The notes beneath the pieces are model-generated. The model was not told where the DNA came from, searched no databases, and saw only the letters and a program-made list of their open reading frames with translations. Position numbers and translations under genes: made by a program. A DNA stretch of 32,554 nucleotides from Phycisphaerae bacterium (GTDB taxonomy: Bacteria; Planctomycetota; Phycisphaerae; Phycisphaerales; UBA1924): assembly GCA_030426395.1 (NCBI GenBank), contig JAUHYE010000030.1, positions 1-32,554 of the forward strand. The letters are read 5' to 3'. Below, piece after piece: positions 1 to 8,085 of this stretch; positions within the stretch are counted from its first letter, which is position 1, and every line of letters starts with the position of its first letter.

Positions 1-396
1 ATGGCCGCGCACCACCAGCTGACCGCGCTGCTCGCCCACGGCATCGGCAATGATGCCCAGCAATTGCCGCGCGTCAGGCGTCAGCACGGTGGAGGAGAGG
101 TGGAACATCGAGAAATCGGCATCGTCGACCAGGTCGATACGGATGCCCTCTGGTGTCCTGAGCACGCGCACCTGCCGCACCAGGCGACGCAGGCGCATGA
201 CTTCCAGCATGTCCCGCTCGATCTGCTCCTGGATCGCCGGCTCGATCACCGGCTGCGGCACGACCACCCGCGTGACGTACACGCTGAACAGCAGCGTGAT
301 GATCAGCAGCGTGAAGCTCTGGTTGGCCAGGTCGAACATACCCCACGCCCACACCTCCCTGGGGTTGGGCAAGCCGTGGAAGGGGTTGAGCTTCAT
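1..396 (-). CDS. Partial protein: MFS (UMF1-like) first helix joined to MotB/OmpA-like domain
   Basis: This open frame starts at ATG 396 and runs off the left edge after 132 codons. It overlaps the upstream hydrolase stop as ATGA, so it is the third gene of that operon. Residues 13-45 (EVWAWGMFDLANQSF and a following hydrophobic stretch) look like the first helix of UMF1-type major facilitator transporters. From about residue 47 the protein becomes charged and helical. Residues 83-132 (GIRIDLVDDADFSMF, then a segment ending VVRGH) resemble the peptidoglycan-binding OmpA/MotB fold. One helix followed by a periplasmic OmpA domain is topologically reasonable, because UMF1 helix 1 leads outward. 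It could be a true fusion, an OmpA-like insertion in the first periplasmic loop of a full transporter, or an assembly chimera. The missing C-terminus would decide. Function is not assigned. Confidence 0.6.
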   Translation of the reverse strand, partial: MKLNPFHGLPNPREVWAWGMFDLANQSFTLLIITLLFSVYVTRVVVPQPVIEPAIQEQIERDMLEVMRLRRLVRQVRVLRTPEGIRIDLVDDADFSMFHLSSTVLTPDARQLLGIIADAVGEQRGQLVVRGH

Positions 397-1226
397 TCGA
401 CCGCGCCCAGCAGGTGCTTCTTGTAGAAGTCGACCTGGATGTTCTTAGCCTCGTGGGCGTGACGCCCGAATCCGAGGTGCTCTTGCGGCGCGCCGGTTTC
501 GGGCCACGTCACGAGTTCGATCATGCCGGGGTCGGCCCCCTTGGCCTCGTAGTGCTCGCGCAGCCGCTCGATGAACCGCTCCTGTACCGCGAACGGCACC
601 AACTCGTCCGCTTCGCTGTGCATCGCCATCAGCGGCAGGGGCTCGAAGCCGTCCAGATGCTCCGACGGATCGATGGCTGCGACAGCCTCGCTCGCATGGT
701 CCACGGGCCATCGCGACTTGCCGTCTTCAGGAAAGTACAGCCCCTCGAGCCATCCCGAAGTCGCCTCTACCGCCGCACACGCGAACCCGTGCGGCTCGCA
801 CAGTCGCCGCAACGTCACCATGCCGCCGGCGGAAATACCACCGATGCCCAGTCTCTCGCCATCGAACACCGACGCGTGAGGCCCTTGCAGCAACGCCTCG
901 ATCGCAATATCCACCTCGGGCAGCGCTCGTGTCAGCATCTCCACTGTGCCGCTCGCGGTCTGGAGCGTCTCGTCGGCCCGATCCCCATGCCCGGGCAGGT
1001 CGATCGCGCACACGCCGATGCCGGCCCGGATGAGTCGCAGGTACCGCCCCGAATCGATCTCCTTGCGGCTCGTCCGCCCGTGCATCCACAGCACCAGCGG
1101 CGAGGGCGTCTGCCAGTCCGGATGGGCGATCAACGCCGGGATCGTGCCCGCGAGTATCTCCCGCTTCGTGCGCTCCTCGAGCGCGCTCGCCAGCTTCAAG
1201 GCCGCTCCGGGGTACGAACCGGCCAT
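393..1226 (-). CDS. Alpha/beta hydrolase (dienelactone hydrolase/acetyl esterase-like)
   Basis: A 277-residue probable cytoplasmic serine hydrolase with no signal peptide. An oxyanion-type HG motif lies at residues 49-50 (VLWMHGRTS). The nucleophile is Ser132 in GISAGG. The likely acid is Asp207 in SEADELVPF, and the base is one of the histidines around 250-258 (HLGFGRHAHE). The spacing fits the dienelactone hydrolase/prolyl-oligopeptidase-like esterases. I chose ATG 1226 because it overlaps the UDPGP-family stop as TGATG; the longer upstream frame lies inside that gene and reads as its shadow. It also overlaps the next gene by ATGA, so the three genes should be translationally coupled. The substrate is unknown; an acyl or acetyl ester of a sugar would suit the neighbouring nucleotidyltransferase, but that is inference. 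Confidence 0.85.
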   Translation of the reverse strand: MAGSYPGAALKLASALEERTKREILAGTIPALIAHPDWQTPSPLVLWMHGRTSRKEIDSGRYLRLIRAGIGVCAIDLPGHGDRADETLQTASGTVEMLTRALPEVDIAIEALLQGPHASVFDGERLGIGGISAGGMVTLRRLCEPHGFACAAVEATSGWLEGLYFPEDGKSRWPVDHASEAVAAIDPSEHLDGFEPLPLMAMHSEADELVPFAVQERFIERLREHYEAKGADPGMIELVTWPETGAPQEHLGFGRHAHEAKNIQVDFYKKHLLGAVE

Positions 1227-2662
1227 CAGAGCACCACGGCCTGACCCGGCTTGGGGCTCGCGGTGGGCGTGTAGTCGAGCCCCGCCGCATCGGCCCAGGC
1301 CGCCTCGCCCGAGAGTTCCAGCGTGCAGCCGCCCGGCACCCCGTGCCCGCGCTCGCGCAGCCACGACTCGGCCCGCTGGCTCTGCATCAGCCGAGCGCTC
1401 TCCACGCTGTCGACGCCCGTGGGGTTCTTGGTTGGCGCGAACTCACGCTCGCGCGCCACGCGCAGCACCAGCGATTGCTCGGCCACCGGGATCGCGTCGA
1501 ACACGAACCGCTCCAGCTTCACCGCGTTCGGCTCGCTCGGCTCGATCAGCGTGCCCTTCATGACGTCCATGTACGGCACCTTCTTGAACGCCCGGTGGAA
1601 CGGCAGCGCCGCCTCGCCGGCCTCTTCGATCGATCGCAGGAACGCGACCGACGCCGCGTGGATCGCCACCGATCCCGCCTCGAACCGGAGCTTGCCGTTC
1701 TCGTCCGTCGCGTTTGAGAGCGCCTCGGGCATGTCGGAATACTCGACCACCCGAGTCTTCCCATCGCACCGCGCGAACACGCCGACCTTCTCCGAGGCCG
1801 CCGCCTTGGCCACCATCTTGCTTGAGAACTGCCCCGAACTCGGCGCGCCGCCCGCGCCTGCATGCGAGCCCAAGAACACCGGATCCAATGGCGGCACCAG
1901 CGGGTTGTCGACTTGGAAATAGCTCAGGTGCTCCACACCCTCGCGCTCCAGGCGATCGAGCTCGCCGCTCATCGACATCGCGCGAACCACGCCGCCGTGG
2001 CCATCGGGATTTGTCGCCAGGTGCCCCTTGCCAGCCAGCAGCAGCCGCCCCGTCTCGGGGCAGAAACTCGGCATCACCCCCTGCTGGAAGAATCGCAGTT
2101 GCTCACGATCCAGCCCAAGCCAGTCCCGCTCCTCGAAGAACGCCAGCGTCTGCCCGTGGTTCTGAGGGCTGGTCATGATGAGCCACGGGATCTGGCGTCC
2201 CGCCCAGTCACCCGCCGCCTTGATCTGGTCGGCGAACACCTCGAACAGCGTCCGCCCGCTGGCCGGCCCGATCGGCAGCGTGCCCTTGGGCCCGTCGAAG
2301 CCCAGCCGCGTGCCCTGCCCCCCGGCCACCGTGAGCGCCGCCACCTTGCCGGCCCTGATCATCTCGAGCCCGGCCGCCCGCGCTTCCTTGCCGTCGATGC
2401 CGTGATCGCCCTTTGTTCCGTTCACGCAGCACACCACCGGCGGCTCGAACTCACCGAACGCCTCGGCCGCACCCGCCTTGCGGTACCGCTTGATAACGCT
2501 GGGGATGGTCTGCCAGTCGATCGCCGCCAGTTCGCGCGCGAACGCGGCCTTCTCGGCCGTGGTGAGCGTGTCGGCAAAGGCAAGCAAATGCCCATGCCCC
2601 GAGCCCTTGACGGCTGGCGCGATGTCCTCGAGCGTGCTCACGGCGGCTTGGGAGGTCGTCAT
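1226..2662 (-). CDS. UTP-sugar-1-phosphate uridylyltransferase, UDPGP/UAP family
   Basis: A 478-residue cytoplasmic enzyme of the UDPGP family, closest in pattern to eukaryote-type UDP-N-acetylglucosamine pyrophosphorylases. It should join UTP and a hexose- or HexNAc-1-phosphate to give UDP-sugar and pyrophosphate. The nucleotide-binding motif LTVAGGQGTRLG covers residues 110-121, followed by the lysine-bearing GPKGTLPIG at 124-132. The uridine-site pattern MTSPQNH and the substrate-loop pattern FFQQGVMPSF also fit. Length matches the family. It is the first gene of a minus-strand operon with the hydrolase and the partial gene, and its start is 83 bp from the divergent epimerase gene. Whether glucose, GlcNAc or GalNAc is the true substrate cannot be read from the sequence. 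Confidence 0.9.
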   Translation of the reverse strand: MTTSQAAVSTLEDIAPAVKGSGHGHLLAFADTLTTAEKAAFARELAAIDWQTIPSVIKRYRKAGAAEAFGEFEPPVVCCVNGTKGDHGIDGKEARAAGLEMIRAGKVAALTVAGGQGTRLGFDGPKGTLPIGPASGRTLFEVFADQIKAAGDWAGRQIPWLIMTSPQNHGQTLAFFEERDWLGLDREQLRFFQQGVMPSFCPETGRLLLAGKGHLATNPDGHGGVVRAMSMSGELDRLEREGVEHLSYFQVDNPLVPPLDPVFLGSHAGAGGAPSSGQFSSKMVAKAAASEKVGVFARCDGKTRVVEYSDMPEALSNATDENGKLRFEAGSVAIHAASVAFLRSIEEAGEAALPFHRAFKKVPYMDVMKGTLIEPSEPNAVKLERFVFDAIPVAEQSLVLRVAREREFAPTKNPTGVDSVESARLMQSQRAESWLRERGHGVPGGCTLELSGEAAWADAAGLDYTPTASPKPGQAVVL

Positions 2663-2745
2663 GAGGGTCGGTGTCCTCTCTAACTTGGGGGGTCAAAAAC
2701 GCGGGCCACCGATGGTAGAGCCCCGCGAGGGGTTTACGATCCGCG
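2663..2745. promoter_or_regulatory. Divergent intergenic region between UDPGP-family gene and rpe
   Basis: This 83-bp gap must hold the start signals for both divergent genes. I see no confident -35/-10 pair or operator in it, and neither start has a strong Shine-Dalgarno sequence. Confidence 0.35.
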
Positions 2746-3465
2746 ATGCCAACCCAAGCCCATCCGGAGACGGCCCTGAACAACCCCATCACCCATCCCG
2801 ATCGCCTGCCTCTGGTGGCCCCGTCCATCCTGGCGGCCAACTACGCGAAGCTCGGCGAAGAGTGCCGTAGCGCCCGCGATGCCGGCGGCGACCTTCTGCA
2901 CTACGACGTGATGGACGGCCACCTCGTGCCCAACCTGGCCCTGGGCGTGGACATGCTGGCCTCGCTCAAGGCCGACCTGCCCGACGCCTTCTTCGACGTC
3001 CACCTCATGATCGAGCGGCCCGACCTCTTCGCCGAGCCCTTCGCCAAGGCCGGGGCCGGCCACCTGACCTTCCACATCGAGGCCATGGATCCAAGTAGGC
3101 GGGGCGCCGACGCCCGGGCGCTCTTCGACAAGGTCCGCTCTCTTGGCATGTCCGTCGGCATCGCCATCGACGGCCCCACGCCCATCGAGAAGGCCGACGC
3201 CCTGCTGCCGCACGTCGATCTGGTGCTGGTCATGGCCATCCGGGCCGGTTTCGCTGGCCAAGCATTCGACCCCGCCGCCCTCGACAAAGTCCGCCACGTC
3301 CGCCGCCTCGCGCCAAACACCCGGATCGAGGTCGACGGCGGCGTCGGACCCAAGCAATCCCCCGCGCTGCTCGAAGCCGGAGCCGACGTGCTCGCCGCGG
3401 CTTCCGCGGTGTTCAAGGTTTCCCCCAATGAGCGGGCGTCGGTGATCACCCAGATGCGCGGCTGA
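2746..3465 (+). CDS. rpe: Ribulose-phosphate 3-epimerase with altered phosphate loop
   Basis: A 239-residue TIM-barrel enzyme that interconverts ribulose-5-phosphate and xylulose-5-phosphate in the pentose phosphate pathway. The family opening VAPSILAANYAKL is at residues 24-36. The metal and catalytic residues are kept: His52 and Asp54 in LHYDVMDG, His86 in DVHLM and Asp197 in EVDGGV. Odd points are the loop normally reading VNPGFGGQ, which here is AIRAGFAGQ (residues 164-172), and the usual NP of the preceding strand, which is DG in AIDGPTP (140-146). The enzyme is probably active but the substrate loop is non-standard. ATG 2746 leaves about 20 residues before the barrel; a shorter start is possible. 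It is the first plus-strand gene of this region. Confidence 0.88.
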   Translation: MPTQAHPETALNNPITHPDRLPLVAPSILAANYAKLGEECRSARDAGGDLLHYDVMDGHLVPNLALGVDMLASLKADLPDAFFDVHLMIERPDLFAEPFAKAGAGHLTFHIEAMDPSRRGADARALFDKVRSLGMSVGIAIDGPTPIEKADALLPHVDLVLVMAIRAGFAGQAFDPAALDKVRHVRRLAPNTRIEVDGGVGPKQSPALLEAGADVLAAASAVFKVSPNERASVITQMRG

Positions 3466-3608
3466 ATCGTGTGGAGATGGGCGCTCGGTAGGGATCAAAT
3501 CGGGCCCGCCAGCGGTTATCCGGTCGTACGCACCACATTCCGCGATACGGATTCGCCAGGAATGCGATGCTTTCATGCCGAGCCGGGCGTATCGACCCGG
3601 TACAGTTT

Positions 3609-3687
3609 GGGTTCCCGGCGTTGCGACCGGGATCCCAGACGGTGGGCAGAGCGGGCTTGGGCCCAATCCCGTCCACCGGCGTTGCGA
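3609..3687 (+). repeat. Inverted and direct repeats upstream of the phosphatase-fold gene
   Basis: In the 229-bp gap between rpe and the next gene, GGGTTCCCGG (3609-3618) and CCGGGATCCC (3627-3636) form an inverted repeat with one mismatch around an 8-nt loop. The 12-mer CCGGCGTTGCGA occurs at 3615-3626 and again at 3676-3687, the second copy running into the ribosome-binding site. No T-run follows, so this is not a classical terminator. It could be a leader structure or chance in GC-rich DNA. Confidence 0.4.
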
Positions 3688-3694
3688 GGAATGC

Positions 3695-4303
3695 ATGGCC
3701 ACGCCATCGGAAATCGAAGTACTGCTCGTCCGGTGCTCACGCACCGAATGGGACGAGACCAGCCGCCTCGGCGGCGACTGCGACCTGCCCGCCTGTAAGG
3801 CCTGGGGCGAGGAACTCACCGCCGCCCTGCGGGACCACGACCTGTCGGCCATCACCGGCATCCTCACCAGCCCGGACGAGGCCTCGGTCCAGACGGCCCA
3901 CCACATCGGCAAGCTTACCGACAAAAAGGTCCGCCCCATCGACGACCTCCGCGAGATCGATCTGGGCCTCTGGGAAGGCCAGCGGATGGAGCAACTCGTC
4001 GAGCGGTTCCCCGGCGCGTTCAAACAGTGGAAGGAAGACCCCACCTCGGTGGTCGCCCCCGAGGGTGAGTCGTTCGCCGACGCCGAGACACGGCTGCTGA
4101 ACGCCTTTGCCAAGGGCCTGGACAAGCTCAACGGCAAGGGCCGGCACGTGGCCGTGGTGCTGCGACCGATGGCCTTCCACGTGCTGCGAAACCGTCTCCA
4201 GGGCCTGGACATGCTCGAAGGCTGGGACGCGGCTGCGGTGGGGCCCAAGCTGGTGCCCCTGCGGGTGAAGCGCGACGAGATCGTGCCGGCCAAGGCCGTC
4301 TAA
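3695..4303 (+). CDS. Histidine-phosphatase-fold protein lacking catalytic histidines
   Basis: A 202-residue protein of the phosphoglycerate mutase/histidine phosphatase superfamily. The family pattern LVRHGxTEW is LVRCSRTEW at residues 11-19, so the phosphorylated histidine is Cys14. The later HGG motif is replaced around residues 155-160 (VVLRPMA), removing the second histidine. The Arg of the usual SSPLxRAxQTA is missing in TSPDEASVQTA (58-68). The structural motif LREIDLGLWEG (85-95) is well kept. Together these indicate a pseudoenzyme with a conserved fold, perhaps a binding or regulatory protein. I chose ATG 3695 because AGGA sits 4 nt upstream and the homology starts just after; the open frame further upstream has no family features. 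accD follows 52 bp downstream. Confidence 0.82.
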   Translation: MATPSEIEVLLVRCSRTEWDETSRLGGDCDLPACKAWGEELTAALRDHDLSAITGILTSPDEASVQTAHHIGKLTDKKVRPIDDLREIDLGLWEGQRMEQLVERFPGAFKQWKEDPTSVVAPEGESFADAETRLLNAFAKGLDKLNGKGRHVAVVLRPMAFHVLRNRLQGLDMLEGWDAAAVGPKLVPLRVKRDEIVPAKAV

Positions 4304-4355
4304 ACGACAGGCCGGGCCGACGTCCGAAAACAAAATCTGAATCCCCGGAGCCCCG

Positions 4356-5228
4356 ATGGCCAACAATCGGTCCATGGCAGCATCCACGACCGCCAAGTCA
4401 CCGCGTACATGGTCGGACCTCAAGCCCGAGCGACGCAGCCAGGTGCCCGAGGGCCTGTGGCTGCGATGCCCCGGCTGCGAGCAGCTCATCTACCGCAAGC
4501 AGATGGAGGCCAACCTCCACGTCTGCCCCGAGTGCGGGCACCACTACCGCATCCAGGCTGGCGAGCGGATCGGCCAACTCGCCGACCAAGGTAGTTTCGA
4601 GGCGATGTTCGAGGATCTCCGCCCCCAGGACCCGCTGAAGTTCGAGGACCTCAAGCCCTACGTCGGTCGGTTGGAGGCCGAGCAGAAACGCACCGGCCGC
4701 CCCGACGCGGTCGTTGCCGGCGTGGGATTCATCAAGGGCCGCCAGGCGGTGCTGTGCTCGCTCGACCTCGGGTTCATGATGGGCTCGATGGGCAGCGTGG
4801 TGGGCGAGACCGTGACGCGGTCGATCGAGCTGGCAACGGAGCGCAAGCTGCCGGTCATCGTCGTGAGCTGCTCGGGCGGCGCCCGCATGCAGGAGAGCAC
4901 GCTGAGCCTGATGCAGATGGCCAAGAGCAGCGCCGCCCTGGCGCGCCACGACCAGGCGGGCGGGCTGTTCATCAGCGTGCTGGCCGATCCGACCACCGGC
5001 GGCGTCACGGCGTCGTTCGCCATGCTGGGCGACGTCATCATCGCCGAGCCGGGCGCGCTTATCGGGTTTGCCGGCCCCCGCGTCATCAGGCAGACCATTC
5101 GCCAGGAATTGCCCGAGGGCTTCCAGCGGTCGGAGTTCTGCCTCGACCACGGGCTGATCGACAAGATCGTGCACCGGGCCGAGCTCCGCAACGAGCTCGC
5201 ACGCCTGATCGACTACGCCGGCCTGTGA
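4356..5228 (+). CDS. accD: Acetyl-CoA carboxylase carboxyltransferase subunit beta
   Basis: A 290-residue beta subunit of the carboxyltransferase that moves the carboxyl group from biotin to acetyl-CoA, giving malonyl-CoA for fatty acid synthesis. The N-terminal zinc ribbon is complete, with Cys38, Cys41, Cys57 and Cys60 (CPGC and CPEC). The crotonase-like core carries the diagnostic SGGARMQES and [11 protein letters not shown] patterns, then [16 protein letters not shown] and [20 protein letters not shown]. Length is normal. The partner alpha subunit is not in this window. Its TGA overlaps the GTG start of lnt as GTGA, so the two genes should be translationally coupled, linking fatty acid supply with lipoprotein acylation. 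Confidence 0.96.
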   Translation: MANNRSMAASTTAKSPRTWSDLKPERRSQVPEGLWLRCPGCEQLIYRKQMEANLHVCPECGHHYRIQAGERIGQLADQGSFEAMFEDLRPQDPLKFEDLKPYVGRLEAEQKRTGRPDAVVAGVGFIKGRQAVLCSLDLGFMMGSMGSVVGETVTRSIELATERKLPVIVVSCSGGARMQESTLSLMQMAKSSAALARHDQAGGLFISVLADPTTGGVTASFAMLGDVIIAEPGALIGFAGPRVIRQTIRQELPEGFQRSEFCLDHGLIDKIVHRAELRNELARLIDYAGL

Positions 5229-6991
5229 GCCCCGTCGCCCGCAGCGCAACCCTCGTGCGCCCCACCAAGGGTCTGCACTGGGCCCTCTTCGGCCTTGCCG
5301 CCGGTTTTGCGTACGCCATCCTGGGCTTGCTGGCCAGCGACCCCATCGCGTGGTGGTCCATGGCGTTGCTCGCGCCGGTCCCGCTCATGGCGCTCGGGCT
5401 GTTCGTGTCCAGGGCCGGCCGTCGGGCCGTGTGGCGGGCGGCGGCGGGGGCCTGGGTGGGGTCGCTGCCGCTCTGGGTCATCACCCACGCGTGGATGTTC
5501 AAGGTCTCCCCGGTGGGCTTCTTCCCCGGCATGCTGCTGCAGGGCTCATGGGCGGGGGTCTATGTGCTGCTGGCAGCGATCGCCGTTCGCGGACGTGGCG
5601 GGCCGGTGGTCACCGCATTCACCTTGGCGATCATGTGGTCGTTTGTCGAGGTGTTCCGCGGGAGCGTGCTCTTCGGCGGGTACGCATGGCTGCTCATCGG
5701 TCACCCGCTCATCGACGCGCCTCTCGTGTTTAAGAGCGGCGCGGTGCTCGGCGCATATGGCGTGGGCTTCGCCGTAGCGTTGAGTGCCGCGGGCATAGTG
5801 ATGCTCGCGCGCTCGCGCGATGACGCGATGCGCGTCGGTGCGGTGATCATCGCGCCCTGGCTGGTGATGGGCCTGCTCGGCCTGCTCGCGCCGGCGCCAG
5901 GCCAAGAAACGGGGACTCGCGTCGCGATTATCCAGACCAATGTCCCCCAGGACAACCGCATGTCCTGGTCGATCGAGGACCAGGTGCGGCTGCTCGAGGA
6001 ATTCACCGCCATGACCGCTACGGCGCGCGGCCGGGCGGACTTCGTCGTGTGGCCCGAGACCATGCTGCCCGGCCCGCCCATCAGCCCGCAGGCGCTCGAA
6101 GAAATGCGGCGTTTCGGGCTCGTCTATTCAACCAAGATTCCCGGAGCCGAGCAGCTTCCCGCGACGATCTTCGCCGACGAGGTCGCGATGCTCCAGCGAG
6201 ACCTCGGCGTACCGATGATCGTGGGTGCGACGGGTATCGACGGCCTGAAGCTGACGAGCACCGCGGATGGATACGTGGACCAGGAAGAGGCCGGCTTCTA
6301 CAACAGCGCCCACCTGTTCATCGACGGCCGGCTCTCGGCAACCCGCTACGACAAACTCAAGCTCACCATTTTCGGCGAGGTGCTGCCGCTGGTGTCGCGG
6401 TGGGAGTGGCTCGAGAAGAAGCTGCTGGCGATCGGGGCCGGTGGCATGCGATTTGACCTTGATGCCGGCCGACGGCCTGTTTGGCTCGATGTGCCACTGC
6501 CAGACGACTACTCGATTCGTGTCGGCACCCCGATCTGCTTCGAGGTGGCGTACGCGGGCGTCAGCCGCAAGCTCGCGCGCGGCGGGGGTGATCGTGTCGA
6601 TGCTTTGGTCAACCTTACCAATGACGGCTGGTTCTCGACCAGCGACTCGGGCCGGGCCATGCACCTCAAGCTCGCGCGGTGGCGGGCGCTCGAGAACGGT
6701 GTTCCCATCGTTCGGGCGGCCAACACCGGCATCTCGACCATCATCGATGCCCAGGGCCGCATTGCGCCGACCGACGCGACGATGCCCGAGGGCCCGGGCG
6801 AGCACGCCATCGCCACAGGTGGCACCCGCTTCGCCACCCGCACGCCGCAAGTGCTCGTGGGGGAGGTGCCGGGTAGGACGACTAAGGCGACGCTGTATTC
6901 GCGGCTCGGCTTCGTGACACCCTGGCTGATCTTCCTGGCCGGTCTGGTCGTGCTGGTGCGGGGGCTGGGCTCGGGCCGCCGGCCCGCCTGA
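5225..6991 (+). CDS. lnt: Apolipoprotein N-acyltransferase
   Basis: A 588-residue inner-membrane enzyme that adds the third acyl chain to the N-terminal cysteine of lipoproteins. Residues about 17-225 form several hydrophobic helices. The C-terminal half is a nitrilase-type domain beginning [12 protein letters not shown] (233-244). The catalytic triad is visible: Glu278 in [10 protein letters not shown], Lys377 in RYDKLKL (within the YDKxxLxxFGE pattern) and Cys438 in GTPICFE. A final helix lies near the C-terminus. I chose GTG 5225, overlapping the accD stop; the longer open frame runs through accD. The length slightly exceeds the roughly 510 residues of the E. coli protein. The next gene encodes a lipoprotein, a likely substrate. 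Confidence 0.94.
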   Translation: MSPVARSATLVRPTKGLHWALFGLAAGFAYAILGLLASDPIAWWSMALLAPVPLMALGLFVSRAGRRAVWRAAAGAWVGSLPLWVITHAWMFKVSPVGFFPGMLLQGSWAGVYVLLAAIAVRGRGGPVVTAFTLAIMWSFVEVFRGSVLFGGYAWLLIGHPLIDAPLVFKSGAVLGAYGVGFAVALSAAGIVMLARSRDDAMRVGAVIIAPWLVMGLLGLLAPAPGQETGTRVAIIQTNVPQDNRMSWSIEDQVRLLEEFTAMTATARGRADFVVWPETMLPGPPISPQALEEMRRFGLVYSTKIPGAEQLPATIFADEVAMLQRDLGVPMIVGATGIDGLKLTSTADGYVDQEEAGFYNSAHLFIDGRLSATRYDKLKLTIFGEVLPLVSRWEWLEKKLLAIGAGGMRFDLDAGRRPVWLDVPLPDDYSIRVGTPICFEVAYAGVSRKLARGGGDRVDALVNLTNDGWFSTSDSGRAMHLKLARWRALENGVPIVRAANTGISTIIDAQGRIAPTDATMPEGPGEHAIATGGTRFATRTPQVLVGEVPGRTTKATLYSRLGFVTPWLIFLAGLVVLVRGLGSGRRPA

Positions 6992-7059
6992 TCCGGGTGA
7001 ACCCAGACCCGCCGGGGCCGTACCCTCGGGACTTCGTGTTCGAGTTGAAGGAGGCTGCG

Positions 7060-8085
7060 ATGGTGCGGATCGGGACGCTGGCGGTGTGTGTGGGGCTTGC
7101 GATCGGGCTTGTCGGGTGTTCCGGGGGCTCGGGCTCCAGCATCGACCCCGGCCCGCCCGCCGACGCGATCGAGATGTCGAGGGCTCGTGAGAGGGCCATC
7201 GAGTCGCTCGAGGGCCTGGCGACCCATGCCGACCCAGTCATCCGCGGCAACGCCCTCGAGGGGCTGCTGGAGGCTCCGGGCCGGGCCAACAAGTGGCTCG
7301 AGCGCGGGCTGGCCGACGAAAGCCCGGGTGTCCGGGCCATCGCACTCATGGGCATCGGGCGGGCTCACCGGGCAGATCTGGCCCAGCAGGCCAAGCCCTT
7401 GCTGCGCGATCGCTCACCCTGGGTGCGGCTGAGCGCGGCGTATGCGTTGTCGGCCAACGGCGACCATAGCGCCACCGGCGAGATCGCCCGGGCTCTACTG
7501 GAATCCGACGATCCGAGGCTGCGCGCCCAGGCGGCGCTGGTGCTGGGAGAGTTGGGCAACAGGTCCGCCCTCCCCCTGCTCCGTGAGGCGATCGCCAAGC
7601 CGATGTCATTGGCGCCGACGGGTCAGGTGCGGTTGATGAGCCTCCAGATGAGCGAGGCGATGGTGAAACTCGGCGAGAGCGAGCAGGTCCAGCCGATCCG
7701 GGCGGCCCTGTACCCGGCCCGGGCTGAGGACCTGGAGGCCACGGCCCTGGCGGCCAGGATTCTGGGCGAGGTGGGCGACCACGCTTCCGAGAACCAACTT
7801 GCCCTGCTGACCGCCCGGCTGGACGAGAAGGGCAACATGCTGCCACCCGAGGTGCGACTGTCGGCCGCCTACGCCCTGGCCCAACTCGGCAAGACGCAGG
7901 GCGATTTCATCGCTCTGGCGTACATCGACGACCAACGGGCGTCGATCCGGGGGCTCTCGGCCCTGGTGCTTGGGGAGATAGGCAAGTCCGAGCACCTGGA
8001 CACCATCGAACTGCTTATGGCCGACCCGGACCCCTCGGTTCGGGTTCATGCTGGGGCCGCTGTTGTCCGGCTGACACGACCGTGA
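7060..8085 (+). CDS. HEAT-repeat lipoprotein
   Basis: A 341-residue predicted lipoprotein. Residues 1-20 are a signal peptide with the lipobox LVGC, so Cys20 should be lipidated. The rest is alternating helices with the HEAT/PBS-lyase pattern, for example SPWVRLSAAYALSANGD, DPRLRAQAALVLGELGN, EVRLSAAYALAQLGK and DPSVRVHAGAAVVRL, about seven to nine repeats. Such solenoids bind other proteins; no enzyme motif is seen. I chose ATG 7060 because AAGGAGG lies 5 nt upstream and the signal peptide starts there; the frame from 6997 adds 21 residues that would bury it. It follows lnt by 68 bp and probably shares its transcript. Partner unknown. Confidence 0.82.
   Translation: MVRIGTLAVCVGLAIGLVGCSGGSGSSIDPGPPADAIEMSRARERAIESLEGLATHADPVIRGNALEGLLEAPGRANKWLERGLADESPGVRAIALMGIGRAHRADLAQQAKPLLRDRSPWVRLSAAYALSANGDHSATGEIARALLESDDPRLRAQAALVLGELGNRSALPLLREAIAKPMSLAPTGQVRLMSLQMSEAMVKLGESEQVQPIRAALYPARAEDLEATALAARILGEVGDHASENQLALLTARLDEKGNMLPPEVRLSAAYALAQLGKTQGDFIALAYIDDQRASIRGLSALVLGEIGKSEHLDTIELLMADPDPSVRVHAGAAVVRLTRP

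Noticed and set aside
2734-4293. A 519-codon minus-strand open frame
   Set aside because: It lies antisense to rpe and the phosphatase-fold gene, which have clear family motifs. High GC makes long shadow frames common.
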